Source: Gymnorhina tibicen
Taxonomy: Eukaryota > Chordata > Aves > Passeriformes > Artamidae
Assembly: GCA_013399875.1 (NCBI GenBank)
Contig: VXAZ01004042.1
Span: 590,330-654,329, forward strand
Direction of reading: 5' to 3'
Length of the DNA stretch: 64,000 bases
Position 1 is the stretch's first letter; the number at the start of each line of letters is the position of its first letter. Under the pieces are notes generated by a model. The model was not told the DNA's origin, ran no database searches, and saw only the letters and a program-made list of their open reading frames with translations. Shown here piece after piece: positions 42,161-56,454 of the stretch. The position numbers and the translations under genes were made by a program.

Positions 42161-45100
42161 AAACAAACCTAATACAACTCAGTAAAATTTTATTTTCATA
42201 TAAGAATTAAAAAAAAAAAAAATCGAAAAGATGTTTCATCATTTTCTCATCAAAATACAAATGAAATTCATGACAAAAATTGAATTGAATGTCTCCACTT
42301 TGCTTGTGGGGGAAGAGAACTGGACAGTTGGAATTTAAGACATTCCAGAGTCAGACAATGGACTTTGCCGGGTTTATAGAGTACATGTTTACAATACAAC
42401 TTCCTAATATGATTCAAACTCATTTTTTCCCATGACAGAGATATTTTCTACAAAAGTCTTCAACTGTTAGCAATTGTTGCAACTGTGTTGCATTTTTCAG
42501 TGCAGTTCCCCCACCCCCCCCAGTCAAAACCAGCCAGTCATCTAAATAACACTTTCTCTGATGCTGAGATGGAACTCATCTGGAAAATTCTTGTAGTACT
42601 TTCCTGCCAAAAGCTATCTAAGATCACACTTTACTAAAAAAGCATTTTCCCTCTGGGTTCCTTAGTGGCAATACAGCAAAAAAGGTGTTCTTTGGGATAC
42701 AATAAATAAGCACGTGCATGCGTAGATGTGCAGATGTGTGAGATTTCCCCAGCACAGAAACATACAGTTGAGGTTACAGCAGTGACATTTCCATTATAAA
42801 CCCATTTTCACATGTTTGGAGCTTTCTGAGCTGTATTATTTTGTCACAGAGGTTTACATTTGGCCCCTAGCTTACAGGTGATTTTTTTTTGAGGTTTCAC
42901 AAAGCCTATTAATCCATTTTTGAGTTACCAGAGGGTAAAGAAATGCTTTTCCCACCTCTTAGATTCTCGTAGCCCTGTTATGGCATTGATTTTTGCACAG
43001 AAGTCTCTGCAGAGTTTAATAGCAATCAGCAGCCTGATGTGCCTTAATGACTTCCTCTGTGCGTTCAAAAAATGGCTAAACTTGACAAGTTGAAACCTTC
43101 CAAGGGGCCAGTGCTCACTGAGTAATAGCTCCCAGGCCAGTTTGGGATTATTATTGTAAAGTAATAACAGAATAAAGACATTAAGATTTCCTCGAGTTTA
43201 TAAAAATGTTTCAAAAATTAGTTTTGTCTTCAGAACAGCTCCTGAGTTTAGAGCTATGCATCCACTTCTCAGCTTGTGCACATCAGATTAGACCCACTGC
43301 AGTTATTGTAACTGCAGCAGGGAAGGATCCAAACCATTAAGGAAATACAAAGTAGTCAGCCACAACTTCATTTACTTCACTAGAAACATGCAGACAAAGA
43401 AATGGTATAGTTAAGTGCAGGATGGGCCCCTTAATGTCAATATTAGCTACTCTGCACCGTGTTCCTATCTAATATCTGAATGAGAACAATCCCCTGCAAA
43501 CATAAGCCTGTACAACACATAAAAGAAGGTGGCATAAGCAAGTTTCTTCTGTGTCAGTCCACCTCATTTATCTACAGCAGGACTGGCAGAGGACAGCCGT
43601 GGGATAGGGAAAGGATCCTGGATCAGCTAGTGTGATCTTTGTCCCAACCACGCCAGCAATATACAGATCAGCTTCTTCCTGAGCCAAAAGTCATGTCCTT
43701 GTGTTTAATGGCTTTCAATCAAATTTTTTCTCATTGAAGCCAAGCAAATATGCAGCCATGATAATGATTCGACTCCTAATGCTATTTTATGTCTTCTCAG
43801 AGAAAAGGATGGTAAACTCAGAAGTATTTTTTCTCTTGGATGAATTCTGATTTCTGAAAATTTTGATCATACAGTGAGGGGTGAAGAAACATAGTCATGC
43901 AGTGAAATCAATATAAATTAATACTTCCATTTCCTTTTGATTCTATTTTTCTTCCATAAATCTTCCCTTCAGTGGGAGTTTCGGGGCTGTGACTGAGAAC
44001 AGAAACAGCATCAGGAAGTTGACTTTAGGAAGAATCTAACATTACCAGCCCTCATTATTTTTAGCATGGATAGCATGAAATTTGGTTGCATATTTTAAAG
44101 CATCAGCTGTTGATATAATGGTATTGTCAAACTTCTCATTTACGACAGAGGAAAGCCCCCAAAATATACTTGATAAAAAATGAAACAGGAATCAGCAGTA
44201 ATTTTTGAGATACGGGACTTTTATAAAGTTTCACAATTTTTTGAGGCCTGACTTATGATGTCCAAAATTTGGAGTGCACAAAACTAAGAAAAAAAACTGC
44301 TGTGTTTTAGTGAGGAGAGTGTGAGTTTTCACATCGCCTATAGAAAAGAGATAGGGAAGGACAAGGCATCAGGTGGAACAAGCAAACCATAAAACACCTT
44401 AAAATGTTCTGAAAGGAGGTGAAGAAACAAGGGAGATGACCCAGCACAGAACCTCATGCATTACACGTACTCTAACAACAGAAAATGGTTTTGGGATTTT
44501 TTTGGCTTTGTTTGTGCTTGGTTGTGTTTTGATTTTATTTCATTATTGTTCTAGCAGCACAAATGCCTTTGAATAGTGTGCATTGGAAGGAAAATAATGT
44601 CTAAACTGAGAAAAATCCTTCAAGAGATACTGGCATCACTACAGTGCTCTTCAAAAAAGGGTTTTCTGGGGCCTAAAATAATTTTTTTTCAGTCCAAGTG
44701 AGACTGGGGAGAAATTTTGTCATTGACTTGGAGGAAGTCAGAATTTCACCCTATGTGCAAGAATGGGGAATGCTCCCCCCACAGCAGACAGAACAGATCC
44801 AAAATCTTTTGTGTCATCTGCTTCCACCCAGTAACAGCTTTATAGAAGTAAGTTAAGAATGAATAACTTAACAGCTGCCCAAGGCGGCTCTAAAGTGCTG
44901 CTTTCCCCCGCTGCATATGAGAAGACAGCCATTAGTGCTGCTGCTGTGAGGTTCACTGCTCCTTGGGGGACTCTGCATTTGCAGAATGGCCTGGTTTTGT
45001 ACTGGCAATATGCACACATCTGAAATTGCTTGCATTTGGATGCTGTTTGGTGCACAGTTTTGAGTTAGTGCCATGTCTGTTATAGATTCTCCTCATCACA

Positions 45101-48100
45101 GATAATGTGTCTCTTGTGAGCATGAGCCCTATTCTTTATTTTTGTTTGGATAACACTTCTCTCCGTACGTCAGAAGATTGCCACACGCATTTTTACATAG
45201 CAGTATATTGTTAAAAAAAAATTAACAACTAGAAGATGAACAGCACAAAACAATGGCAAATTACTATTATACTGCCCTACATTTCCACCCAGCAGTCTCT
45301 AAGGGTTTTGCAAACACTAATAAGCACATCCTCAGATATTTGAAAACCAGAAAAATATTATGCTTGCTAAGGAAACAGAGGCACAAAGATGATGATTGAC
45401 TGTCCCAAGATGAAGCAGTAGGAGAGAGTTAGCACCATAAAGAGTCACAGTACCGCAGCACCCAATCCTGTGTATTTCTTTAAAGATATTAGTGGAAAGA
45501 GAGTTTTGTTCACATACAGAATTACTTTGGTCTTTATTCCATCTCCTTTTAAGAAGCTCCTACCCATTCTGTGTAAGTATTAAAGTGCAATCCTGATGAA
45601 TGGCAAAACTTTAACTGACTTCACTCTGAGTTAACATTTGTTCAGCTACAATACTGACCTTTCTTCTGAGAATTTCTAGGGAGCTAGTGGAAGTGTAGAG
45701 TCAGCTCCTCACTCAGCTGATATAAATCACTGGGGTTCCACTTAGTTCTGTAGAATGATCTTTAAACAAATTGGATCTGTCTCCAAATTAGGAATATGGT
45801 CCATGAAAAACAGCTTGCTTTCTTTACATATTTAAATCAAAATTATCTGGTGTCTTTCAGATGAGAAAGAGCTGAAGCTGGGATGTTGAAAGGAAGGATT
45901 TATTTTCTTTCTATGCTGAGCATATGGGGACATGCAAAAGTTACCTGGTGGTCACAGTACTCAGAGTTTGATTTCAGAGCATCAGATGAGCTGTGGTTAC
46001 ACCTATGAGTATGTTTTTACTTTGTAATTTCAGGTATGGGGGAGGAATAACTAAGAAACTTGCATGTCTTATAGAAGATCACAGGATGAGAATGCACATA
46101 TGGATAATTTCCAGGGAGTAAGTGAGGTGCTTGAAGGTCACACCACAGTAATTTATGTAGCTGCCTAGTAACACAAGTTCAAAAAAAAACCTTCCTGGAA
46201 AGCATAAGCTACAGCAGGCAGAGGAACTGCTTAGCTTAGACACTTTGGCTAAGCTTTTGTTTGAAGACTAAAAGCTAGGAGAAAATGGATGTGTCAGGAA
46301 GGCCCTCAATACGCACATCTACGTCTATATTGCAATTTGCAACTTGCAATCAGTAAGGCAATCCAATTAACTTTTGCTGACAAATTTAGATAATACAGAA
46401 TCCCAAATCCTCTTCTAGCATTTGTGACTAGTTATGTCACACAGAAGTAGATCTATACACTGTTTTTACAGGCACTATAGCTTTACCAGTTTAGAAACCT
46501 TTATAGATAAAGCAGTACAGTCTTTGCTACGAACTGCTGACATTAGCAAGGTTCATTCTGAAAAAGTAGACATTAGACATATTTATACTAAAATATATCC
46601 ATCCTCCAGTACATGCTGAATTGTTTCAACTATACACAAACAAAACCTTCATTGAAATCCTTAAATTAGTGCAAAAATCAGTGCATGAAGGCTAGGCTTA
46701 GAAACCAAAGATTAAAATTTCAAGGAGTACACAGGTACAGTTAGTTAAAAAGTGTAAAAATGTGCCAAGTATGAATGTAATAGCCACTAGAAGGAGTCTA
46801 ATTAGCAAATGTGAGACTGGCGCTGGGAGGTAAGTTTTAAGTTAGTTTGGGGGAGAGCTGCTTGTGTGGGAAAGGATGAACAGCACTGGTTTCTTGAATA
46901 ATGACTTACTATAATGAGAAGAATGAGAAGCAATTTGGGCACTATTAGGTACCCTGTTCAACAGTAATAAGGAGCTTGAAAATTATGTCAGAGAAATGAG
47001 ATAAAGATGACTATTATACTGTTGGAAGGCCATCATCTAGTGTAGCTGTTGGAGAATAAATGAAAATGGAAACCAGTAAGGAATATATTACGATATAGTT
47101 ACGGTATTTTGTGTTTGAGCTATTAGCAGGTGCAGCTCTACTGGCATCAGTGGAGCTGTCTTCACTTGCTTCACAGCTCGATGTAGTCCTGTATCTATTT
47201 TATACACCTACATTATATAGTCTGTGTGCTATTAGAACACATTGGAAAACTTTTGAAATGCATTAGAGCATTAGACTATGTGGAGTGGTTAAAATGTGTA
47301 CCATCAGTTAAAATGTTAACTGCTTGCCATCTGGAACACAAGGAGATGAACCTAAACTGTCTGCTGTAATGCATGTAAAGAAGTTTTGGATTTAGGCCCA
47401 GATATGAATATACAAATAGATAAAGTTTACAGAACTGTGACACAAAGTCCCAGGGGTTTTCTGGGAATGTCAAAAAACACTCAGCAATCAGAACATATGC
47501 CTTCCATGTTAATAGATCTTATGCCTCTGTCTCCAAAACAGATTATGGAGATGACTTTGAAACATGATAAAAAGAAGAGTTTTTATTTGAGAGCTACCTT
47601 TGCATATTTTTCTAGACTTAGCTAAAGCTACTCAAATTAAGCGACAGCCTAGGATTTCCTCTAAGAAGAGCTTTTAGCATGAGGGATGTAAGCCTCTCAT
47701 TTTGCATCTGGCAAAGTAGTGTGATCACTATGGAAATAGGCAGCATAGCCTGCATTTCTGCACGGTGATCAAGCTAAACCCTTTCTAAATTGCTGATCTG
47801 CTTCCCTTGTTACAGATGAATACATCAGAAGAAAGTCAGTAAAAGTTGTCTGGCTTAATGACAGATTGGCACAAGAAGCCAAACTTTGATTCTTGCTCAT
47901 GCACTTAGCAACTTGTCCCAAACATTCACTAATAAGAGCTAATAGCTGGAGAAGAACTGATAACCTATTTATGGTGATCGATGAAGTATGAGGCTGAATC
48001 TTCTACTGTACTGTAAATTACTCTGCAAACATGTGAAAACCACTGTTATAAAAAGCAATTATTAATTTGTGTAGGGTCAGAAATGTATGTCCTACTCATT

Positions 48101-48282
48101 AGCCCTGCTCAAGTGAGTCTGTTGTTTTAATTGACTTCAGTGTGACTGTTTATGTGAATGAGCAAAACTTTGGCTTTGAGGGAGCATTTCTCAAAGCTCG
48201 AGGCAGAATAATCACTCGGGTGTGAACAGACCTCTAGTTTTCTCTAGGTTACCAACTTCCAATTAATAAGGAGTGTTGTCAG

Positions 48283-48304
48283 AAAAAAAAAAAAAAAAAA
48301 AAAA
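48283..48304. repeat. Homopolymer A run (22 bases)
   Basis: Twenty-two A residues with no recognisable retroposed body immediately to the left. It could be the tail of a decayed retrocopy or a simple homopolymer expansion. Confidence 0.95.
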
Positions 48305-51300
48305 GGACTACCAGTATCTTTTTTTCAAAGAATGGCATGGTCCCAGCACAGGGCTGAGCTGTGAGGTCAGTCCTGCCCCACCTGCAGTGGGGTGCTCTAA
48401 TCCCATTCCCACACCACAGTTCTGATGGGCTGTGTCTTCATGTGGGGGCACAGAGCAGCCCAGAGCACAAATGTGCAAAGGGGCCCAAGTGCTGGGAGCG
48501 TAAGGAAAGGATTAACCCAGGCTCTCACTCAGCGTGAGGCTCAGCCCATCTGTATTTAGGGGAGGCATGGGACATGTGGCCACTGCAACTCCATGTCAGC
48601 GCGGAAGTCAGCAGACAACTGCCCAGTTTCTCCTGAACAACAGCTGGTTATAGTGCTTCTGGGATGTGCATAGTTTCTTCTGGAAGAAATCATCACATTA
48701 AATGGGTGTCTCTTCCACATATGGCGATATTTTCTCAATGGTCCTTTTGAGCCATCTAAATTCTTCATTTTATAGCATTACGTAAAATACTTCTAATGAT
48801 ATTAACCTTCAAGATGACTCTAAATATGCACAATCTGTTCCTGTTTAAATAAATTATTATAAAGTTCACACAGTTCATAACCAGCTCTGTGGATCACAGA
48901 GTTTCACAGTACCTTATGTGTGAGAAACAATCAGAAATTCGATTTCTGAGGTTACATTTTTAAAAACCTTTGATATTGCCCATGAAAATCAATTTCCTCC
49001 ATGGAAGTTTAGGACTTGGGAAGGGGGTTATTCTCACATTTTTGTGAATTCCTACAAAAAAGCAAATGACCTATGCTCCCAAAAAGTTGGCAGGTGACTT
49101 ATTAAACTTCTCTCAAATCTCCTTCAGGAAGTTCATTAAAAGTCTATTTGGAAATGGCCAGGTGCTTGCTTCCCAGAGTGCAAGAGGGAAATCTGTCACC
49201 CTGTTTAAAAAATTGTTTGGTTACTCAGGATAAAGAAATAATCATTATACCAAGCTGTGTGGTTTTATGATGGAAAACTGTGGCTTGGTGAGAAAAGTAC
49301 CAAGGTCAATGCAATGAAAAACCCACAGTGAACTCAGACATGATTTCTGAAGTCAGTGGTGGATAGAGGCCAGGAGAACAAAGTCTTTCCTGTGGTTTGC
49401 TTGAAAACAATTTTTAAGATTCTGGATAAAAATAACTTTCTATCTTGAGAGAGTTTTTAGCTTGAAAAAATGTCATTAGAAAAGATTTTTAAAATGTTTT
49501 GTAGGGATTGCTAAGGCTGGCAAAATCACCTTATTTGACACTGGATCCTGTCCTAAAATACTACGGCCAAGTCAACTAACAGGAAAATAGTAGGGCTAAG
49601 CCTTTTTCATTCTTTATTCTGCCAAACCACTGCCTCTTGCAATCAGGATTGATTACAAACACCCAATTAAGAGGCATTTGGAACATGATCTGAACACTAA
49701 TCCTGTCTCTTTTTCTCTTTATACCTAATTATCAGCCTTAAGATGGGTATTAGCACTTTAATTAGTAGATTTACTTTAGGAACTTCTACATAAACTAAGA
49801 AATATATAACATAGACATAAATACGTATATATATGCACAGTCCTAAAGAGGTGCACGTAACATATGCCTATATCCATGCAGTTTGGTGCGATATATAAGT
49901 CTAGACATACACATGTAAGTGCATGTATATCCAGTTTTCAGACATAATTTTATTCTTTGGAAGTAGTACAAAAGAAAATAATTTAATTTGGTTTCTCATC
50001 AGCTGTATAAAAATCTCTGTATCATAATTATCAAATTATGATCCAATGTTATAGCTTGCAATAAACTATAATTAAGAAACTAAGAAACTACCAGAAACAC
50101 ATAGGTTTTTGTTTCAATTAGATTAGCATAGGAGAGGAGGGTGGAGAGAAGAGCAGTATGGGGTTGACTGAAAACATATTGAGAGTTTCATGGGGCTAAT
50201 TTCAACAACTCTGGTTTTCAATTTAGAAAGGACTTAGACCTTTGTTCTGAAATTGTTTATCTCTGTCCACAAAAATGATGAAGGATTAGGCGCTTAAGGG
50301 AATCCATATTTGACCCTCAAATTTTTCCTGTGTGAAGGGCATCTGGTTGTAACACATCCAGACAGAATTCCACTCACAGTTCATGTTCAGATTAGTAGAA
50401 ACATCCATATATGATTGGTTTTATAGTTTTAACATGCAACTGTAAAGAGACCCAAGTCAAGACAGGGAACACACCCTGTGGTGATGGCGTCAAACCGCCA
50501 CACACCCATACACAGAGTGCAACACTGGGCTCTGCATGCAGCCCCTCAGCCCTGAACACGGGCTAGCACAGACCCTCCAGTTATGACCAGGCAGTTTGGT
50601 CATGGATTTCCTAATACTTTTTCCTGAGAAAACTCAAACTACTACTCTAAAAGAATGAATTGTTAAAGAGTTTGACAACAGAGACTTTCACAAGAGTTAA
50701 CTTCTTGGATAAAAACCAAAAGAATTGTTTCATTACACTGTATAATCAAAAAAACAATATAAATTATTTTAACTTTCCTTTAGTCCCAAAAGCACAATAA
50801 AATAACAGTATCTTTAGATAGTTGCATCTGTGTGTGCAAATACATGTGGAATCTTGTGGCAAAGAGAACATTATACATACTTTCGTAATGCAGAATCTTT
50901 AAGTTAAGGAAAAGTTTTTGGGATACAACAAGGGTTTTCTGCTTCTCTGATCCTGCACAGGCTCTGGGCTGATTCCTTTCCTGACAGAAACCTTTCCTGC
51001 AGCCTTATGGAGGGTTCCAAACAGCAGTGATCACCAGAAGAGCTGTCTGGGTCTAGCTAAGTGATCCCTGAGAAAGCCTTTCACGTGCTTTATGTAAAGC
51101 AGAGAAATTCCCTCAAAGTGCACCCAGAAACATGAGATACCATATGGCCCCCAAATCTACTGCAACAACTCACCTCAAAGTAAGTCAAAACCACTTGTTT
51201 CTTGTTTTAAGAACAGAATGAAGGATGGCCCCCTTCACCCCTTTAGTACTTCAAATTAATCTCTTTGTAACCTCAAACAGCTCTTGAGGGAGACAAAAGG

Positions 51301-54300
51301 GGTAAGATGCTGCCTCTTCAGCCCACATGTGGTCTTCCCTGCACGTCAGTGCCCACATCCCACTCTGGCTTTGACAGAGGGATGCCCAGGACATTGCTCA
51401 GCTCTGCCTGGACAGTGCAGCCCACAGCGGGGTGACTCCACATGTGTGGGCTGGGCGAAGTAGTTCATCCAGTTCAGAGCAAGCAGGGGAGTGTGGGCAT
51501 CCTTCCAGCTGCCCTCAGCAGTGAGGAAGGGGCATTTCCACCTCTCCTGGATATCTTGTCCTGCTGAAATCCACTAAGAGGCCAATGCTGATGCTTAGCT
51601 AATGGAGCCAAGCCAGTAAAGCCATATTTCTGTTGGAAAGCTCAGAGGCCTTGGCTCCTTCAGACCTCTCTACTCAGCAGTGGGCAAACACAACCCCTGC
51701 CTGCCACAAACCTGAGTTACTGCTCCTGTGCTGCTCTGCTGCTCACCCTCCCTTGTCAACTGCAGGCACTCTCTGCCTGCCGAGCCCCATGGTGGCCAGG
51801 CAGAGGGAATCAGGAAGCTCTGACTGACATTTGCTGTCCAAACAACTGATGCAGTCATTAACTGTCCTACGGGGCCTGCGCTGAAACCTTCCCCACAGTC
51901 ACCAAGAATGATGGGAAACAGCTCTGTGGGAGTGGAGGGCAAAGTTCCCACTGCTTCCATGGGCAGTGGGGCTGCACTGGGCCCAGACCGCCCCTTCCCC
52001 TGAGATGTCCTTGGGGCCGTTTGTGGGAGCAGCTCAGGACTGTCCAGGCTCCAGGTGCACGTGGGGCAGTCAGGAAGCAGCTGTTGTGTGCAGTGAATGG
52101 CAGGACCCTTCTGACAGGCTCAGTGGGCAGCCCAGCAGGATCCTTGATGGGTGGTGCTGCAGGTGGGCAGCAAGGACACGGGCACTCTTACTCCCATTGG
52201 CTCAATCCAAAGGCCTTGAACTGCGCCTGCACAAAAGGAACAAACGCGAGGCACAAGGTCTGCACAAAGCTGCTGCGTGGAAGAATAGGAACCAGGATTT
52301 AGACAAAAGCAAATGAAAGCTTAAACTATGAAGAAACTAAAGGAAAGCTGAGCCATGACTTCGCTTGCTCCTGTTTATTTTACCAGCCTGAGTTTGTTAT
52401 ACCTACAGGTTTGTAGCATAAATCCATTGACATTATTTAGAAATAAAATGGATGGATGAATTTCTAACATCATTAAGGTCTAGGGGAGTTATGTGGAGCT
52501 ATACTTTCACTCTGTAGGTCTGAATACCTTTGCTTTCCTCCCTACTCAAGGACCTGGAGGAGCCATTTTCTTCTATATAAATAAACGTAGATATTTTTTG
52601 CTCCGTATTCTATAGCTGACCACAATTTCTATACAGCTCTACTCTCATCCGTGTTACTAATCCCTAGTAAATGCAATATGAAGAGTAATTATCCATGACA
52701 TCTCTCCTATAACTTGAATGTTTCCAAAACGGGCAATTTTTCCATTCTGAGCGATATGACAGCATTGTTTTATATAATCCACAAGTGTTAAGCAAGGATG
52801 ATATTTATTTTCTACATCTATAAATGATTGCCATTAAAACAATAGTGCTGTGTGGCATATCTTGTAATGAAAACCTTGTAAAACAATGCAGTCAAGTCTG
52901 GCAACAAAGTTAATAATTTGTCAGTAAGGAAACCACTGTTGGGCTTTCTCTACCCAACCCTCCACCTTTCTTAAGCCCTTTTCTTCTGAAGCTTCACATT
53001 CATTTTCTTAACGTTTTTAACCTAGTGTCTGTGAAATTTTTATTGCTCCCTAGATAATGACATCTGATCTAAATGTAACCACACACCTCTTTGCTCAGCA
53101 ACATTTGTCACAAACCATTATAAATTATCATGCTGATAGTGTGCATTGCTGGGAAACCGGAAAAGTTCCATAAATTCAAAGTACTGTATCAGTGACATTC
53201 TTGTTTATTATCTAGGTATAAAGTTTTACTAGATTCAAGATGGCTACATTTACACAGTAGGATACTTCAGCAACACGAGACTTGTACAGCTTGCACTAAG
53301 TGCTGAAAAGCATTTACCACATGCAACAAACACTGGAGTATTTTAACTAATATGTGGCCATATGTTTCGTCTCTCCTGTTCATTTTAACCACGATCCTGA
53401 CTGCAAAAATGCATGCTTATTATTGGGACTTGCTTGAGGAAAGGCAAAATGGCAAACAAAAACGACTTTTCTTTTAAAGCACAACCATAATTTCTGTTTC
53501 TTAGCCTCCTGAAGAGGAGGCACAACACTCATTAAATGTTAAAAAGAGACCATGTATTTTTTCATTATATATGTCCTTGATAACAATCTGTGGTTGACGT
53601 GTTTGTGTACTTCTTGTTGAAACCCAGTATTTCCATAATGTTGGTACAGTAGTTCTGTCTAGAAGACTTTTTAGTAGATGAACCTAGCTTGTGTGAACAT
53701 ATTTTTAATGATTTGCATATCTTTATTCTCCAAAACTGTAAAAGTTGGGTCCTTTGGCATGCCTCCAGAGAAAAAGGAATTTTCACCATGTTTACTTGAA
53801 ATGTAGAACAACTCAAATGGTCTTGATTGTCAGAAAAACATACATATATGAATTTTATTAGCAGTCATTTGAGAAATACTTATTCATTAAAGCATAGCAT
53901 AATAAGTAGGTAAATCAAGGGCATATTCTTAAATTAATTCCAAACTCTAACATACAAAGAGACTAACTGGGAACAGTTTCAGTAACAGCTAGTGCTTAAA
54001 TGTGCTGCTTTTGATTCTCCTCAGAGAATCAACCTTTCACCAGTTTTACATTTCAATACATCTAGCCCTCTATATAGAGCAATTTTTTTTTTAAAGTTAG
54101 GTAAAGCCTCTTGATTTTCTTGTTGGCGCAATGGAACAAGAAGGTAACCTTTCCAAAGTCACCGTGCTTCCATCCCTGGGCTCAGGGGGTCCTTGTTATT
54201 AAAGTTGTTTTCAATGCTAACTAAGGTCCAAGATGCAATGAACAGCATTATAAAGAGGATTTTGGGAGCTAGGCCAGCAAGCTAATCTTCTCTAGTCTAC

Positions 54301-55944
54301 TCTAATTGTATGGGACATTTTTTGTTCCCAGACATGAATTCCCTTATCTCTCATTTTCTATCTGCATTTCATATTTAAGTGGTTATTAATTTCCAGTGCT
54401 AAACCTTTCAATAAACTAGAGTGTAACCTAAATTACACATTTCTAGATTGCAGACTGAGTTTCTAATACACTAAGCATATTAGAAAAACAAAATATACTT
54501 AGCTGGAAAACAAAAAATCTTGTGATACGTTTATTGCATTAATCGCCTGTTGTATTCAATATTCAGTACAAGGAATGTGAATTTTATAAGTAGATGCTGA
54601 AATTTCGGACCATGGAGATTATTGACAAATTCCTGTTGCTGAAATAACTTTTCTGTTCTTCTGGTTCTAAGGTTTTTTTGTTTTGTTTTCTTTCACAAAT
54701 ACAATCCCTCTCAAGTTAAAAAGCGCAATTTTCAATATAAATGAAGTAGCAGCTGAGTAATTTAGCATAGCCTAGAAAATTAGCGTTTCAGCACAGACAA
54801 AATAATGGTAAAGTCATCACCATCCACACTGCAAAGACAATGGAAACAACCCTGTTGAGAGACTTCCTTCCACCCACTACCATCTCATTACTGCTTTGGG
54901 CTCCGTTTCAGGAGAAGAAATAATGCAGCGGGGAGAGTGGACAATGAACACTGAGAAGGAAGCAACAGAGGGAGGGAGTCAATCCCTTCCCTGGACCCAA
55001 TTCAGCTCAGTCTAGCACTGTTTAGCACAACACTGTGCCACAAAGATTACTTGTTCTTCAAATAATTGTATGCTGTACACCATTTTACTGCTGCCAAAGA
55101 CCATGTTGGTTTTGCAGAGTTGGAAAAACATGTACCCTAGCAAGGGACGAAAAGGATTTGACACTGAAATATGCTTGATTTAATTTCCTAATTTCTATCT
55201 AAGAGACAAAGAGCGACAAATATTTTAAAGCATTAGCAGCGTTCCACAGAATGAAAGCAAAACCTGTATCAAGAAGACACAGGGAAGTGACTCATTGCCT
55301 GAGTACAAGACATTAAAAATTAAAGAAGAGGAAGTCAGCGTGTGAACATATGGTGCGAATACGAGCTGCAGCTTCAACCCCACAGTAAAAACCCATTTTC
55401 ACAAAGAGTCAGTTTAGTTTTATGAGCACAGGCTTTTCCTGCTTTATCACTCAACTATGGCACTGAAATGCTGATCTATAAGTGGTTATAAAATACCACA
55501 AAAAAGCAACTAAGCGCCACAATGCATCATTAAAAACTTCATTTGAAGAGAAAACAATAATTGTGATCTAAGTTATCAGTTTATTAAATAATAGGACAAA
55601 GATGCACATTGTAAAAATTAAGTGCTTGAGTACAATTGCTCTCTTTCCCTAAGTCCAACACTCTAATCTCATGGTCTATCACAACAACTTCTGATAAACT
55701 GAGCATCATTTTATGGCACCAAATCCTGTATACTCCCATGAAATACCAAACATCACTGGCTATTAAGTTTAATCTTTCTGACATGCAGAGAAAATCTTGA
55801 CTGGTAACAGTAATGAACAGCAACTCTCTTGCAGTTATCAGAAGGGGATAAAAAATTATGAAATGCAAGAAATATTTAAATAACTATGATACTCCAGAAA
55901 TACTTAAATAATGAATCACTAAAATATTTTCTTTGTGAAACTGA

Positions 55945-56012
55945 AATTCAGAGCGCATGTTGAAGAGGGGGAATGAAGAGGCTGAATTCAGAGCGCATGT
56001 TGAAGAGGGGGA
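55945..56012. repeat. Direct repeat, 28 bp identical copies at 40-bp spacing
   Basis: The 28-bp segment beginning ATTCAGAGCGCATGTTGAAG (one base earlier also matches) occurs at 55945-55972 and again at 55985-56012 with no mismatch. The 40-bp period implies a tandem duplication whose remaining 12 bases have diverged or are the edge of the unit. It lies about 0.7 kb inside intron 2 from exon 2. Confidence 0.95.
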
Positions 56013-56454
56013 TGATCTGACCGTGTGTTGCCTTGTGCAAGCTGTGAGATTTACAGATTTGGGGAAAAGTGGAGAACAGCTTCTGGGAGGTTCCAATTCC
56101 CCTTCCCACTCTTGGAACGGGCGGTCAAAGGGAATGCGAGGACAGGGGACAAAGGGAGCCTCAGCTCCCTCCTTCCTCCTCTCAGAGCACTACAGGAGAG
56201 CAGGAGGAGGGGAAAGAAAAGCTACTGGCTATAAATCAGCAGCAAGGGGAGAAAGAAGGAAAAATGACTATCAGTCCTCCAGTCCACTGTCTCTTGAAGG
56301 GTGACAGTAAATGCCAGACTAACTCTGCATTAAGAAGATTTGGCAATTTATAAATGGACTGTCTCTTCCATGGGCTGTTCGTAGTTGTGGGGGTACAAAA
56401 GGAAAAGAAACTCCTTTCTCAAACTCGAGACTCAAAAAAGCAAGCGGGCCAACA

